Source: Pelagibacteraceae bacterium AG-422-B15
Lineage (GTDB): Bacteria; Pseudomonadota; Alphaproteobacteria; Pelagibacterales; AG-422-B15
Direction: 5' to 3'
Length of the DNA stretch: 57,892 nt
NCBI GenBank assembly: GCA_003213715.1
Contig: QCMN01000005.1
Location: forward strand, 1 to 57,892
The translations under genes were made by a program, and so were the position numbers. Of the stretch, positions 25,408 to 34,302 are shown piece after piece; position 1 is the first letter of the stretch; each line of letters opens with the position of its first letter. The notes beneath the pieces were generated by a model, which saw nothing but the letters and a program-made list of their open reading frames with translations, ran no database searches and had not been told where the DNA came from.

Positions 25408-27683
25408 GAGGAATTAAATTTATCAAAATTAATTTCCCTCTTACCTACATGATTTGCAGCACTTATATATCCACTTTCCTCAAGTTGATCCATTATTCTT
25501 GCTGCACGATTATATCCAATTTGTAGTTTTCTTTGTAACAGGCTTGTAGATGCTTTACCTTCTTTTTTTATAATTTCCAGAGAGTCCTGAAGCAAATTAT
25601 CGTGATCACCGTCAGAAACTATTCCAAGATCATTCTCAATTTCTTCTTCTTTTAATATTTCTTCGTCATACTCAGGGTTACCTTGTTTTTGAAGCGCTCG
25701 AACAATATTCTCTATCTCTTGATCTGATATAAACGGCCCATGTATTCTGGATGTAATGCCACCAGCAGTCATCATCAACATATCGCCTTTGCCTAACAGT
25801 CTTTCAGCTCCCTCATCACCGAGAATAGTACGACTGTCAAACTTCGAGCTTACTTGAAAACTAATTCTGCTGGGGAAATTCGCCTTAATAGTTCCTGTAA
25901 TCACATCAACACTCGGTCTTTGAGTGGCCATAATTAAATGGATACCCGCTGCTCTTGCCATTTGTGATAGTCTTTGAATTGCGTGTTCAATTTCCTTCCC
26001 CGCAACCATCATTAAGTCGGCCATCTCATCAACAACAACTACAATGAAAGGCATCTTTTTATTTTCAATTTCAATTTGTGTAGTTGACGGCTGTCCAGTT
26101 TCCGGGTTAATTCCTGATGGAATTGATCTCACTATCTTTTCTGACTTTTGGATAGCTTCAGCAATTCTTTGATTATAGTTTTCAATATTTCTAACACCTA
26201 ATAAGGACATTTTTTTGTATCGAGATTCCATTTCTCTAACAACCCATTTAAGTGCAACAATTGCTTTTTTTGGATCAGTTACAACTGGAGTGATTAGATG
26301 AGGCACACCTTCATACACTGATAATTCAAGCATTTTTGGATCAATCAATATGAATTTGCAGTCCTCAGGAGAATGTTTGTATAGAATTGATGTTATCATT
26401 ACATTAATACCTACTGATTTACCCGAGCCTGTCGTTCCAGCAATTAATAAGTGAGGCATATTTTCTAAATTAGCAAACTTAGCATTACCGCTAATATCTT
26501 TTCCAAGCGCTAAAATTAAATTTTTCTCGTTATTTACAAACTGTTCATTCTTGAATAACTCACTTAAATAGACAGGATTCTTGATTGTGTTAGGTATCTC
26601 GATTCCGATGACATTTTTTCCTGGTATAATCGCAACACGAGCTGACATAGCGCTCATATTTCTTGCAATGTCGTCTGACAAAGAAATTATTTTTGAGGCT
26701 TTAATTCCTGGTGCCGGTTGCAGTTCGTACATAGTTACTATTGGACCGGGAGATACTTTTATAATTTCACCATCAATTTTAAAATCTGTTAATACGTTTT
26801 TTAGCTTTTCTGCATTTAGGTTTAGCTCTTCTTGATCGATAATGCTTCCTTTATTAAGTTCAGGCTTCGATAAAAAATTTATATCAGGAGCCCTGTATGA
26901 ATTTTCTTCAAATATGATTTCATCTTGTTGATCTACTTCTGCTTTATCGTTTTGATTATATTCATAGGTTGTGACTGGTTTATTTTTAATTGAATCAAAA
27001 TCAATTTTAGGTTCAAGATTTTTGTAATTAACAGTTCTATCACTAGGAACTTTCTGAATAGGTTCTTTTATAAAACGAGATTTTATCTGATAAAAAAATT
27101 TTCTTGTAGATATAAAAAATGTTTTTATCAGACCCCATAAAATTTTAAAAAACTTTATCCATTCATCTAATTTTAGCCCCATCGTAAAATACAATGAAAA
27201 TAAAAAAACTATGAAAATCGACGTAATGAATAAATAATTTAAATAATTACTAGTCATTATATTTGTTTCATTTAATAAAATAAGAGATTGAGTTGCAAAA
27301 AATCCATTTGATAAAGGTAAATTTACTGTTTCAAAAAATAGTGAAAGTAAATAAACAGTTATCGGTAACAGCAAAAAATTTAATGCAAATAATTCTAAAT
27401 TTTTAGAAAAAAAAAGTTTGTATGCCCAACCAATTAAAATAAAGCAAATAAGAAAACTGCTATAACCAAAAAATTGTATAAGCACCTCTGAAATATTTGC
27501 TCCGATATAACCCCCAATATTTTTGACCTCATAATTGTTTAAATTGAAAATGTTTGGATCTAAACTTGAATAGCTTGCTATTGATATTAGAATAAACAGG
27601 CTAAGTAAAATTGAAGTAATCCCAGTTATCTCAAGCAACCGATTGATTATGAAAAGTTTAATAGAGTCAGGTAAAAGCTTCAT
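25404..27683 (-). CDS. ftsK: DNA translocase FtsK
   Basis: Septum-anchored motor that pumps chromosome ends apart at division. The 759-residue protein has about four N-terminal transmembrane helices (roughly residues 15-180), a short linker, and the motor domain with Walker A AGTTGSGKSVGIN near residue 412 and Walker B VVVVDEMADLM. The C-terminal winged-helix gamma domain (SLLQRKLQIGYNRAARIMD) reads KOPS sites. The linker is short compared with E. coli, as in many small genomes. Confidence 0.95.
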   Translation of the reverse strand: MKLLPDSIKLFIINRLLEITGITSILLSLFILISIASYSSLDPNIFNLNNYEVKNIGGYIGANISEVLIQFFGYSSFLICFILIGWAYKLFFSKNLELFALNFLLLPITVYLLSLFFETVNLPLSNGFFATQSLILLNETNIMTSNYLNYLFITSIFIVFLFSLYFTMGLKLDEWIKFFKILWGLIKTFFISTRKFFYQIKSRFIKEPIQKVPSDRTVNYKNLEPKIDFDSIKNKPVTTYEYNQNDKAEVDQQDEIIFEENSYRAPDINFLSKPELNKGSIIDQEELNLNAEKLKNVLTDFKIDGEIIKVSPGPIVTMYELQPAPGIKASKIISLSDDIARNMSAMSARVAIIPGKNVIGIEIPNTIKNPVYLSELFKNEQFVNNEKNLILALGKDISGNAKFANLENMPHLLIAGTTGSGKSVGINVMITSILYKHSPEDCKFILIDPKMLELSVYEGVPHLITPVVTDPKKAIVALKWVVREMESRYKKMSLLGVRNIENYNQRIAEAIQKSEKIVRSIPSGINPETGQPSTTQIEIENKKMPFIVVVVDEMADLMMVAGKEIEHAIQRLSQMARAAGIHLIMATQRPSVDVITGTIKANFPSRISFQVSSKFDSRTILGDEGAERLLGKGDMLMMTAGGITSRIHGPFISDQEIENIVRALQKQGNPEYDEEILKEEEIENDLGIVSDGDHDNLLQDSLEIIKKEGKASTSLLQRKLQIGYNRAARIMDQLEESGYISAANHVGKREINFDKFNSS

Positions 27684-27788
27684 TATTTGTTAAATAAAAT
27701 AAAAATTTTCAGATTCTAATAGTTTTTGATTCATCAAGTTATTATATATCTTCTTGTAGATTTAACTGACTAATTTATTTATTAAAAA

Positions 27789-28958
27789 ATGAAATATGAA
27801 TTTGCTGTATTAGGGTCAGGCATTTCAGCCAAAATAACATCGAGTCTGTTAGCAAAAAATGGTTTTAGTGTTTGCTTGATATTAGATAAAGATCAAAGTC
27901 AAGAGGTTTCAAATACTAATCTCGTTACTTTCCTATCGACTGGCTCGCTTAATTATCTTTCATCAATAATACCGCATGCGAATTTTTTCCAAGAATACCC
28001 TGAAATACAAAAAATTAAGTGCAACTTAAACAGTTTAAAGAAAGATAAAGCGCAATCGATTACATTTAATAATGAAAATAAAAGTTTAGGAAAAATTGTA
28101 AAAAACTCCGATTTAGAGAAATATCTAAATGAAGAGATTAATCAATTAAGCAGCATAGATGTTATTAATTCAAATCAAATTGACTCTATTGAGAATACAG
28201 CAACTGGTATTGAATTAAAATTTTCTGGTAACAGAAAAATAAACTCTAACTTACTTATTTTATCAACAGCAATAAAAAATATTCTGGAACAAATAAATAT
28301 TTCTTTTATTAAAAAAGATTTAAAACAAACGGCATTATCTATAAATCTTACAGCTCAAATTAAAAATAAAAACTGCGCATTTCAAGAATTTACTAAGTAT
28401 GGGCCACTAGCTTTTTTGCCGTATTCTGATGATGAAGCTTCAGTTGTATGGTCGTTAAAAAACAATTCACAAATATTGTCTAAAGATAGTAAAGAGCTCA
28501 CGCAACTTATCGAAAAACATCTCCATGAGCATGTGACCTCAATGCAAATTATAAGTGTAGAAAAACATAGTCTCCAATTTACATACGCAAAAAATCTTTT
28601 TTATAAGAATACTGTTTTACTTGGAAATATAGCTCACAACATACATCCAATTGCTGGACAAGGACTTAACTTAAGTATCAAAGATATTGCATTATTTGTA
28701 AAATTAATAAGAAAGTATACCAGCTTAGGGTATAGGCTAAATGACAAAATGATTCTCGAGGAATTTGAAATTAAAAGAAAGTTAGACAATCTAGCATATT
28801 CTTTTGGAACATTTTCACTTAACGATGTTCTTACAAGTGAAAACAAGTTTTTGAATTTCGCTACACGTCAAGGACTTAATATTGTTGATAAGAATAAATA
28901 TCTTAAGAGATTTTTTATCAAAAGTGCAACAGGGTTAGATTTTTTTAATTCGCTTTAA
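27789..28958 (+). CDS. UbiH/UbiF-type FAD-dependent ubiquinone hydroxylase
   Basis: A 389-residue flavoprotein monooxygenase of the UbiH/UbiF/VisC class. The N-terminal FAD loop reads VLGSGISAKI, with Ala in place of the third glycine of GXGXXG. The second FAD motif is GNIAHNIHPIAGQGLNLSIKD, matching the usual GDAAH...PxAGQGxN motif but with Asn for Asp. Hydroxylases of this class act on the benzoquinone ring during ubiquinone synthesis. It is near ftsK-lolA, as UbiL often is, but which ring position it hydroxylates is not decided. The stop interlocks with the LON-domain gene. Confidence 0.85.
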   Translation: MKYEFAVLGSGISAKITSSLLAKNGFSVCLILDKDQSQEVSNTNLVTFLSTGSLNYLSSIIPHANFFQEYPEIQKIKCNLNSLKKDKAQSITFNNENKSLGKIVKNSDLEKYLNEEINQLSSIDVINSNQIDSIENTATGIELKFSGNRKINSNLLILSTAIKNILEQINISFIKKDLKQTALSINLTAQIKNKNCAFQEFTKYGPLAFLPYSDDEASVVWSLKNNSQILSKDSKELTQLIEKHLHEHVTSMQIISVEKHSLQFTYAKNLFYKNTVLLGNIAHNIHPIAGQGLNLSIKDIALFVKLIRKYTSLGYRLNDKMILEEFEIKRKLDNLAYSFGTFSLNDVLTSENKFLNFATRQGLNIVDKNKYLKRFFIKSATGLDFFNSL

Positions 28959-29614
28959 TGAAGCTGATCACTCTTTTCACCCGATAGATCAAAAATATAC
29001 GATTGATAAAGTGCCTCTAGAGCGTGGCCTCTAGTGATCAATGTCTTTGCTTCTAGAAGAAGTTGTTTTTCCTCTGGTGTAAAGGGAACTAGTATTCCAG
29101 AATAGTTTATCAATTGTTCAGTTGGAGTCTGTTTAATTATTTCCCAGTCAGCTAATATTTTTCTATGTTCAAGATACCTTTTGACTAAAGCAAGAAGTTT
29201 AGATCTGTCAATTCCATCACTGTTTTGAGTTTTCGTATCATTCTTAAAATTGTCATAGTTTGCTAGAATTTGTCTATAAGGTGTGGTGACATCCAATTCT
29301 TCTTCTACATTAAATCTGATAACACCAGATAAAGTAATTAAATATCTACTATCCTCAGCTTCATTAAAAGAGGATATGCGACCAACGCAGCCGACTTTTT
29401 TAAGTAATTTATTACCTGACTCTTGATTTTGTGAAGCAGGTTGAATCATACCTAACAATCTTCCTGGGCTAGAAAGAGCATCATCAATCATTTTTACGTA
29501 CCGTGGTTCAAATATATTAAGCGGTAATTGGGTACCCGGAAAAAGAACAGCTCCAGTTAATGGAAATATTGGAATTGTACGAGGCAGATGCTCAATATTT
29601 GAAAACGATTTCAT
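28955..29614 (-). CDS. LON substrate-binding-domain protein
   Basis: A 219-residue protein consisting of the Lon N-terminal (LAN/PUA-like) domain only, with RTIPIFPLTGAVLFPGTQLPLNIFEPRY split across residues 12-40. It lacks the AAA and protease domains of Lon. Such stand-alone proteins are common next to thioredoxin or ubiquinone genes in Alphaproteobacteria, and they may deliver or bind substrates. No partner is visible here. Confidence 0.85.
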   Translation of the reverse strand: MKSFSNIEHLPRTIPIFPLTGAVLFPGTQLPLNIFEPRYVKMIDDALSSPGRLLGMIQPASQNQESGNKLLKKVGCVGRISSFNEAEDSRYLITLSGVIRFNVEEELDVTTPYRQILANYDNFKNDTKTQNSDGIDRSKLLALVKRYLEHRKILADWEIIKQTPTEQLINYSGILVPFTPEEKQLLLEAKTLITRGHALEALYQSYIFDLSGEKSDQLH

Positions 29615-29713
29615 TTATCTTATAGTATATATTTCTTATTCATTTTTAAATAGTTCTGGTTTTTACAAAAACAAGGCTTTTCAATAAATTTGGCTCAAAA
29701 AACGACAATATGA

Positions 29714-30739
29714 ATGGAAAATGTGATAATCTGTCAATTTAGAGACTATTTAAATTTTTTTATTTTGTTAAACGCGAGAAATAATAAAGAACAAAACACA
29801 GCGGTGCTGGCTCCCGGAAAGGGTTGGGGGAACTTTGTTTCATATATTTCTTGTTTCAAACAAATATCTGACACCAGGCAAAAAAAAATTATTTTAATAA
29901 CTAAAAAGTTTTCTAGTGCCGAAGCGTATTTAGAAGATCAAAATTTTATATCAAAATTTATAAATATTCAAAGCAATAGCAGGGGCGCAGTTAGACAAAT
30001 TAAATTAGTTTTTGAATTGATGAGCAAATTAAGATCAGCCAGTATTTCAGAAATTTTTATTTTTCACTCTTCCGCCCTAATGGTTATTCTGTGTTATTTA
30101 AGTGGAATAAAAAAAGTTTACGCTCCCGGAATAGGTATACAAAATCTTTTTTTGAAAAAAGAATATAAATTTTACGAGAGTTACAAATCTAATTTAATTA
30201 ATCAAATTGATGAAAGTATGGAATTGACAAATAAAATTTTAAAAATTGATAATTGTTCTTTTACTACCCTTCATTATAGAGAGCGGGTTGATCCGTTAAA
30301 AATAATGGTTTGTATGGCATCATCAGGACCATCAAGACAGTGGGGAACAGAAAATTTCATCAAACTGATTAATTATTTAAAGACTAAAGGCTTCAAAAAA
30401 TTTGTAATACTATCTGGTACGGATCAAATTGAAAAAGAAAAACAAATAATGAAAAAGACTGGTGATGATATTGAATTAATTTTAACTGCTGAAAAAACAA
30501 TTAAAGAGGTTATACCCCATATAAAAACAAGTTCTATATACATTGGTCACGACACTGGGTTTTCTCATCTAGCACTTGCCTATGGAAAAAAAAGTTTTAT
30601 TCTTTTTGGAGATTGCGAACCAAGTATTTATACCGATTTAATAGTTCCAATTGATAAAGAGGAAGATGTTCCAAGGTCTGATGAATCTATAAGAAGTATA
30701 AGTTTTGAAAAAGTAAAAAATATATTTGAGGCAAATTAA
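29714..30739 (+). CDS. Glycosyltransferase family 9-like (heptosyltransferase-type) protein
   Basis: A 341-residue GT-B-fold protein. The C-terminal half has the GT9 pattern: CMASSGPSRQWGTENFIKL, then FVILSGTDQIE, and YIGHDTGFSHLALAYGK with the acceptor/donor-binding DTG...H motif, then FGDCEP. GT9 enzymes add heptose or similar sugars to LPS core. The N-terminal half is divergent. It opens a region with methyltransferases and a transporter that looks like surface-glycan modification. Confidence 0.75.
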   Translation: MENVIICQFRDYLNFFILLNARNNKEQNTAVLAPGKGWGNFVSYISCFKQISDTRQKKIILITKKFSSAEAYLEDQNFISKFINIQSNSRGAVRQIKLVFELMSKLRSASISEIFIFHSSALMVILCYLSGIKKVYAPGIGIQNLFLKKEYKFYESYKSNLINQIDESMELTNKILKIDNCSFTTLHYRERVDPLKIMVCMASSGPSRQWGTENFIKLINYLKTKGFKKFVILSGTDQIEKEKQIMKKTGDDIELILTAEKTIKEVIPHIKTSSIYIGHDTGFSHLALAYGKKSFILFGDCEPSIYTDLIVPIDKEEDVPRSDESIRSISFEKVKNIFEAN

Positions 30740-30814
30740 ATATTTTGATAACTCCTGGAAAAAGTATTTAAAAATATATTTTTTTAGTCTAATACTAAAT
30801 ATTATTTTTATAGT

Positions 30815-30889
30815 GCGAGTGTAGCTCAGTGGTAGAGCGAAACGTTGCCAACGTTTAGGTCGAGGGTTCGACTCCCTTCACTCGCTCCA
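30815..30889 (+). tRNA. tRNA-Gly (anticodon GCC)
   Basis: A full cloverleaf is visible: acceptor stem GCGAGTG/CACTCGC, D arm AGCTCAGTGGTAGAGC, anticodon stem AAACG/CGTTT with loop TTGCCAA, and T arm GAGGG TTCGACT CCCTT. The anticodon GCC is at 30847-30849. The CCA end is encoded (30887-30889). Confidence 0.97.
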
Positions 30890-30904
30890 AAAAATTTATT
30901 TTCT

Positions 30905-31675
30905 GTGAGAATTTATAATCAAAAAAAAATCGAATTTTTTTTAAAAAAGCTTTTTGGATTGTCAGAGGCTTATTTACTAAAAAAGAGGGCCGAACGTTAT
31001 CTCAGAAAAAATACTGAAAATGAAATAAGAGTTTTAGATAAATTAGTAGATCCATCAAAGGCCTCAATAGATATTGGTGTTTATAGAGGTGTATATTCTT
31101 ATTTTTTATTGAACTTATGTAAATATGTCTATGCTTTTGAGGCTAATCCACTTTTGCATTCAAAGTTACTAAAAGGTTTCAAAAATAAAACAAATATTAA
31201 AATAGAAAATATGGCAGTTTCATCTGAAAGTGGTGATGCCGAACTTAGAATTCCAATAAGAGATATTACAGCTAGTTTTGATTACGAAGAGAAGTATAAA
31301 CTAGGAATTGCTACAATTCATAAAACTAATAATTTAGATAACGAAAAATTTGAGACTATAAAATCTATCAATAAAATATCATTGGATGAGTATAATTTTG
31401 AACATCAAATTGGTTTTCTAAAAATTGATGTTGAGGGACATGAATTAGATATTTTACGTGGTGCAAAAAAATTTATCACAAAAAATATGCCAACAATGTT
31501 AATTGAAATTGAAGAACGTCATTCTGGAGTTCAGCCTAATATTGCGATTAATGAAATAGAACAACTTGGCTATAAGTGTTTTTTTGTCGATGATAATTTT
31601 AGCCTGCAGCGTATTCAAAATCCAAACGAACTAAAAAATAATAACTTTGTTTTTGTCCCAAACAAAAAAAATTAA
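30905..31675 (+). CDS. FkbM family methyltransferase
   Basis: A SAM-dependent O-methyltransferase of about 256 residues. The frame is open back into the tRNA-Gly gene, but those 16 residues are tRNA-derived. I therefore place the start at the GTG at 30905, about 15 bp after the tRNA. The SAM-binding loop is SIDIGVYRGVYSYF followed by the acidic AFEANP. The FkbM signature FLKIDVEGHELDILRGA and the terminal MLIEIEERH are clear. FkbM proteins methylate sugars or polyketides; the glycan context suggests a sugar. Confidence 0.82.
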   Translation: MRIYNQKKIEFFLKKLFGLSEAYLLKKRAERYLRKNTENEIRVLDKLVDPSKASIDIGVYRGVYSYFLLNLCKYVYAFEANPLLHSKLLKGFKNKTNIKIENMAVSSESGDAELRIPIRDITASFDYEEKYKLGIATIHKTNNLDNEKFETIKSINKISLDEYNFEHQIGFLKIDVEGHELDILRGAKKFITKNMPTMLIEIEERHSGVQPNIAINEIEQLGYKCFFVDDNFSLQRIQNPNELKNNNFVFVPNKKN

Positions 31676-31711
31676 CTTACATAATTAGCTTAATTGTATA
31701 TCCTAAAAATC

Positions 31712-33058
31712 ATGAGAGCTTCAAAACTAGGACGATATTCATGGACAATGTTTGATTGGGCAAATCAACCTTTTTATACATTGATAATGACATTTGTTTT
31801 CTCTGTCTACTTTACAGACGTCTTTATAGCTGGCGATGACGGTGCCCAAAAATTAACTCTCACACAAACAATCTCAGGTCTAGCTATTGCTCTTTTTAGT
31901 CCTGTTCTTGGATCCATTACGGATATAAAAGGAAACCGAAAACTATTAATGGGAATAACATCTGCATTGTTTGTATTTGGTATGGCACTGCTTTGGTATT
32001 CTCCTCCAGGTGCTCCTGACGGTATTTGGCTTGTGATGTTTGGATTAATTCTTGCATCAGCAATGGTTGGATTTTCTGAGGTCTTTAATAACTCAGTTTT
32101 AGCAAATATTGAAACTCCTGAGAATTCTGGTTGGTTAAGCGGTATGGGTTATGGAGTTGGTTATATCGCAGGTCTCATCGCATTAATTTTATTCTTAGTA
32201 ATATTTGTTTGGCCGGGTGGTGAAACTGAAAATCTTTACGGTTTGGACACGAGTGAATATGAACATATAAGAATGGTCGGACCGCTCAGCGCTATTTGGT
32301 ATGCAGTTTTTATTATACCTCTATTTTTATTTACGCCTGACATTAAAAAAAATGATGTCACTGTAATTAATTCAATTAAGATTGGACTTTCAAATTTTAT
32401 CAACACTTTCAAAGAAGCCAGAAAATACAAAAATATATTCACTTTCTTAATCACGAGAATGTTCTATCAAGATGCACTTAATGCTCTATTTGTGGTTGGC
32501 GGAGTTTACGCAAGTCTAGTTGTTGGAATGTCACTCACACAGGTCTTAATACTTGGTATAATTTTAAATGTATTATCCGGACCAAGCTCAATTTATGGAG
32601 GTTATTTAAACGATCTGATTGGTTCCAAAAATGTAATAAACTTGTCTTTGTGGGGATTATTTCTTTCGGGAGTTTTAGGAATATCAATTGACAAAGATAC
32701 AATATTTTATTTTTTCACAGTTAACGAATATTCATCAAGTGTAGAGGAATTCACATTTGGAATATTTAATTCTGTAAGTCAGGTTACATACATCTGCGTT
32801 GTCATTGGTATTTCAATTTTTTATGGTCCTGCACAAACAGCTTCTCGCGCATTAATGGTCAAACTGGCCCCACAAGAGAAGATGACAGAATTTTTTGGTC
32901 TCTATGCTTTTGCTGGTAAATCGACCGCGTGGCTTGTTCCTGGAATAATGTCATTAATACTTGCTTTCACAGATAGCCTTCAATATGCAATGATCTCGAT
33001 TATAGTTTTTAATTTGATTGGAATTATTGGTATGTATTTTGTTTCTGAAAATGATTAG
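31712..33058 (+). CDS. MFS transporter, UMF1 family
   Basis: A 448-residue integral membrane protein with about 11-12 transmembrane helices. It begins RYSWTMFDWANQPFYTLI, a signature of the UMF1/Atg22-like group (DWANSAF-type motif). The start was placed at the ATG at 31712 rather than an upstream TTG, because RASKLGRYSW then follows the usual short N-terminus. Substrates of bacterial UMF1 proteins are unknown; amino acids are suggested from Atg22 vacuolar efflux. Its stop overlaps the next gene by 8 bp. Confidence 0.82.
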   Translation: MRASKLGRYSWTMFDWANQPFYTLIMTFVFSVYFTDVFIAGDDGAQKLTLTQTISGLAIALFSPVLGSITDIKGNRKLLMGITSALFVFGMALLWYSPPGAPDGIWLVMFGLILASAMVGFSEVFNNSVLANIETPENSGWLSGMGYGVGYIAGLIALILFLVIFVWPGGETENLYGLDTSEYEHIRMVGPLSAIWYAVFIIPLFLFTPDIKKNDVTVINSIKIGLSNFINTFKEARKYKNIFTFLITRMFYQDALNALFVVGGVYASLVVGMSLTQVLILGIILNVLSGPSSIYGGYLNDLIGSKNVINLSLWGLFLSGVLGISIDKDTIFYFFTVNEYSSSVEEFTFGIFNSVSQVTYICVVIGISIFYGPAQTASRALMVKLAPQEKMTEFFGLYAFAGKSTAWLVPGIMSLILAFTDSLQYAMISIIVFNLIGIIGMYFVSEND

Positions 33059-33545
33059 TAAATATTTTAATTTTATCTCCTCTACCAAATCCCAAATTGC
33101 TATATTTATACTTCTCAATATTTGCGGGCTTATTTTTATTTTTCTCCCTCATAATATTTTTTCTAACATGCTCGATCTTGAACTGTTTTATGGCAAAGAA
33201 GATGTTGTCAAAAACTTAGATGCAATTGGTCCTGATGGTCAAAATATCTATATTCTCTCATCACTTATACTGGATACGCTATATCCCATTTTATATACTT
33301 CATTATTTATTGGAGCCTATGTCAAATTATATAAAAGTTCTCAATTAATTTTATTTTTGCCATTAACAGCATTTAGCTTTGATATCTTAGAGAACCTTCA
33401 AATTACAAGACTTATTTTAAACTTCCCAAATATAAATGAAACACATGTTTATTTTTCTAGCATGACCACTTCATTAAAATGGATTGCTATTGTTATAACA
33501 ATATCAGTTCTGATTTATGGAATAATAAAAAAGCGAATAAAATAG
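33051..33545 (+). CDS. Small integral membrane protein, unknown
   Basis: I do not recognise this family. From the ATG at 33051 it encodes about 164 residues with four predicted membrane helices: residues about 15-40, 74-98, 103-122 and 138-160. A soluble loop (GKEDVVKNLDAIGPDGQ) lies between helices one and two, and the C-terminus is basic (KKRIK). Its start overlaps the UMF1 transporter by 8 bp, so they are probably cotranscribed. Confidence 0.7.
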   Translation: MISKYFNFISSTKSQIAIFILLNICGLIFIFLPHNIFSNMLDLELFYGKEDVVKNLDAIGPDGQNIYILSSLILDTLYPILYTSLFIGAYVKLYKSSQLILFLPLTAFSFDILENLQITRLILNFPNINETHVYFSSMTTSLKWIAIVITISVLIYGIIKKRIK

Positions 33546-33552
33546 TTTATTA

Positions 33553-34302
33553 ATGCTTATAAGAAAAATTTATAAATTAAGAAAAAGTATTTTAAGAAGA
33601 TTTTTATTTTTGACGAAAAAAGAAAAATTTTTTTATAAATTGAATAATATATTTCTTTTTTTAGATCTTAAGGATTCCATAGATAGGGAAATTTACTTCA
33701 ATGGATATTACGAAGATGAACAAGTTTCGTATTTAAAAGATTCAATTTTTAAATTTAACATTAACTACTTCATTGATATTGGTTCCAATATAGGTGTTTA
33801 CGCCTTATCAATTTCTGAGCAATTTCCTGATCTAAATGTTATTGCTTTCGAACCTCATAAAGATGCTTTCAATAGAATGGAAATGGCCATTAAAAAAAAT
33901 AATTTTTCTGAGAGAATAACTGCTTATCCCTATGCATTAGCGAATGAAGATGGTGAAGCAAAGTTATTTACTCTTAATAGATTTGATACAAGCCAATCAG
34001 GTGGAGCAAGAATAAGTGATAAAGGACAATTTACAGTCAGACAGAAAAAAGGGGATGATTTAATAAAACTCAAAAATCAAAAACTTGCGATTAAGATTGA
34101 TGTTGAGGAGTTTGAGCTAGAAGTGCTAAACGGTATAACTGAATTAATTAGTGATAATAAGGTCTTTTTGCAAATTGAAATATTTAACAGGAATTATCCA
34201 ATAATTTCATCATTTCTTGAGAATCGTAATTTCAAACTACTTAAAGAGGGTAATTACACTCATGACAAAAGACTAAGAGACTATTTTTACATTAATTTTT
34301 AA
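33553..34302 (+). CDS. FkbM family methyltransferase
   Basis: A 249-residue SAM-dependent methyltransferase. The SAM loop is FIDIGSNIGVYALSIS with the acidic AFEPH at the end of strand two, and the FkbM signature is AIKIDVEEFELEVLNGI. The first 60 residues are basic and helical and may hold a membrane- or partner-binding element. It is only loosely similar to the first FkbM gene, so the two are not a recent duplication. Its stop interlocks with that of convergent purH. Confidence 0.82.
   Translation: MLIRKIYKLRKSILRRFLFLTKKEKFFYKLNNIFLFLDLKDSIDREIYFNGYYEDEQVSYLKDSIFKFNINYFIDIGSNIGVYALSISEQFPDLNVIAFEPHKDAFNRMEMAIKKNNFSERITAYPYALANEDGEAKLFTLNRFDTSQSGGARISDKGQFTVRQKKGDDLIKLKNQKLAIKIDVEEFELEVLNGITELISDNKVFLQIEIFNRNYPIISSFLENRNFKLLKEGNYTHDKRLRDYFYINF

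Noticed and set aside
30845-30904. Extension of the FkbM gene into tRNA-Gly
   Set aside because: The first residues are read from the tRNA itself. A GTG at 30905 lies just after the tRNA.
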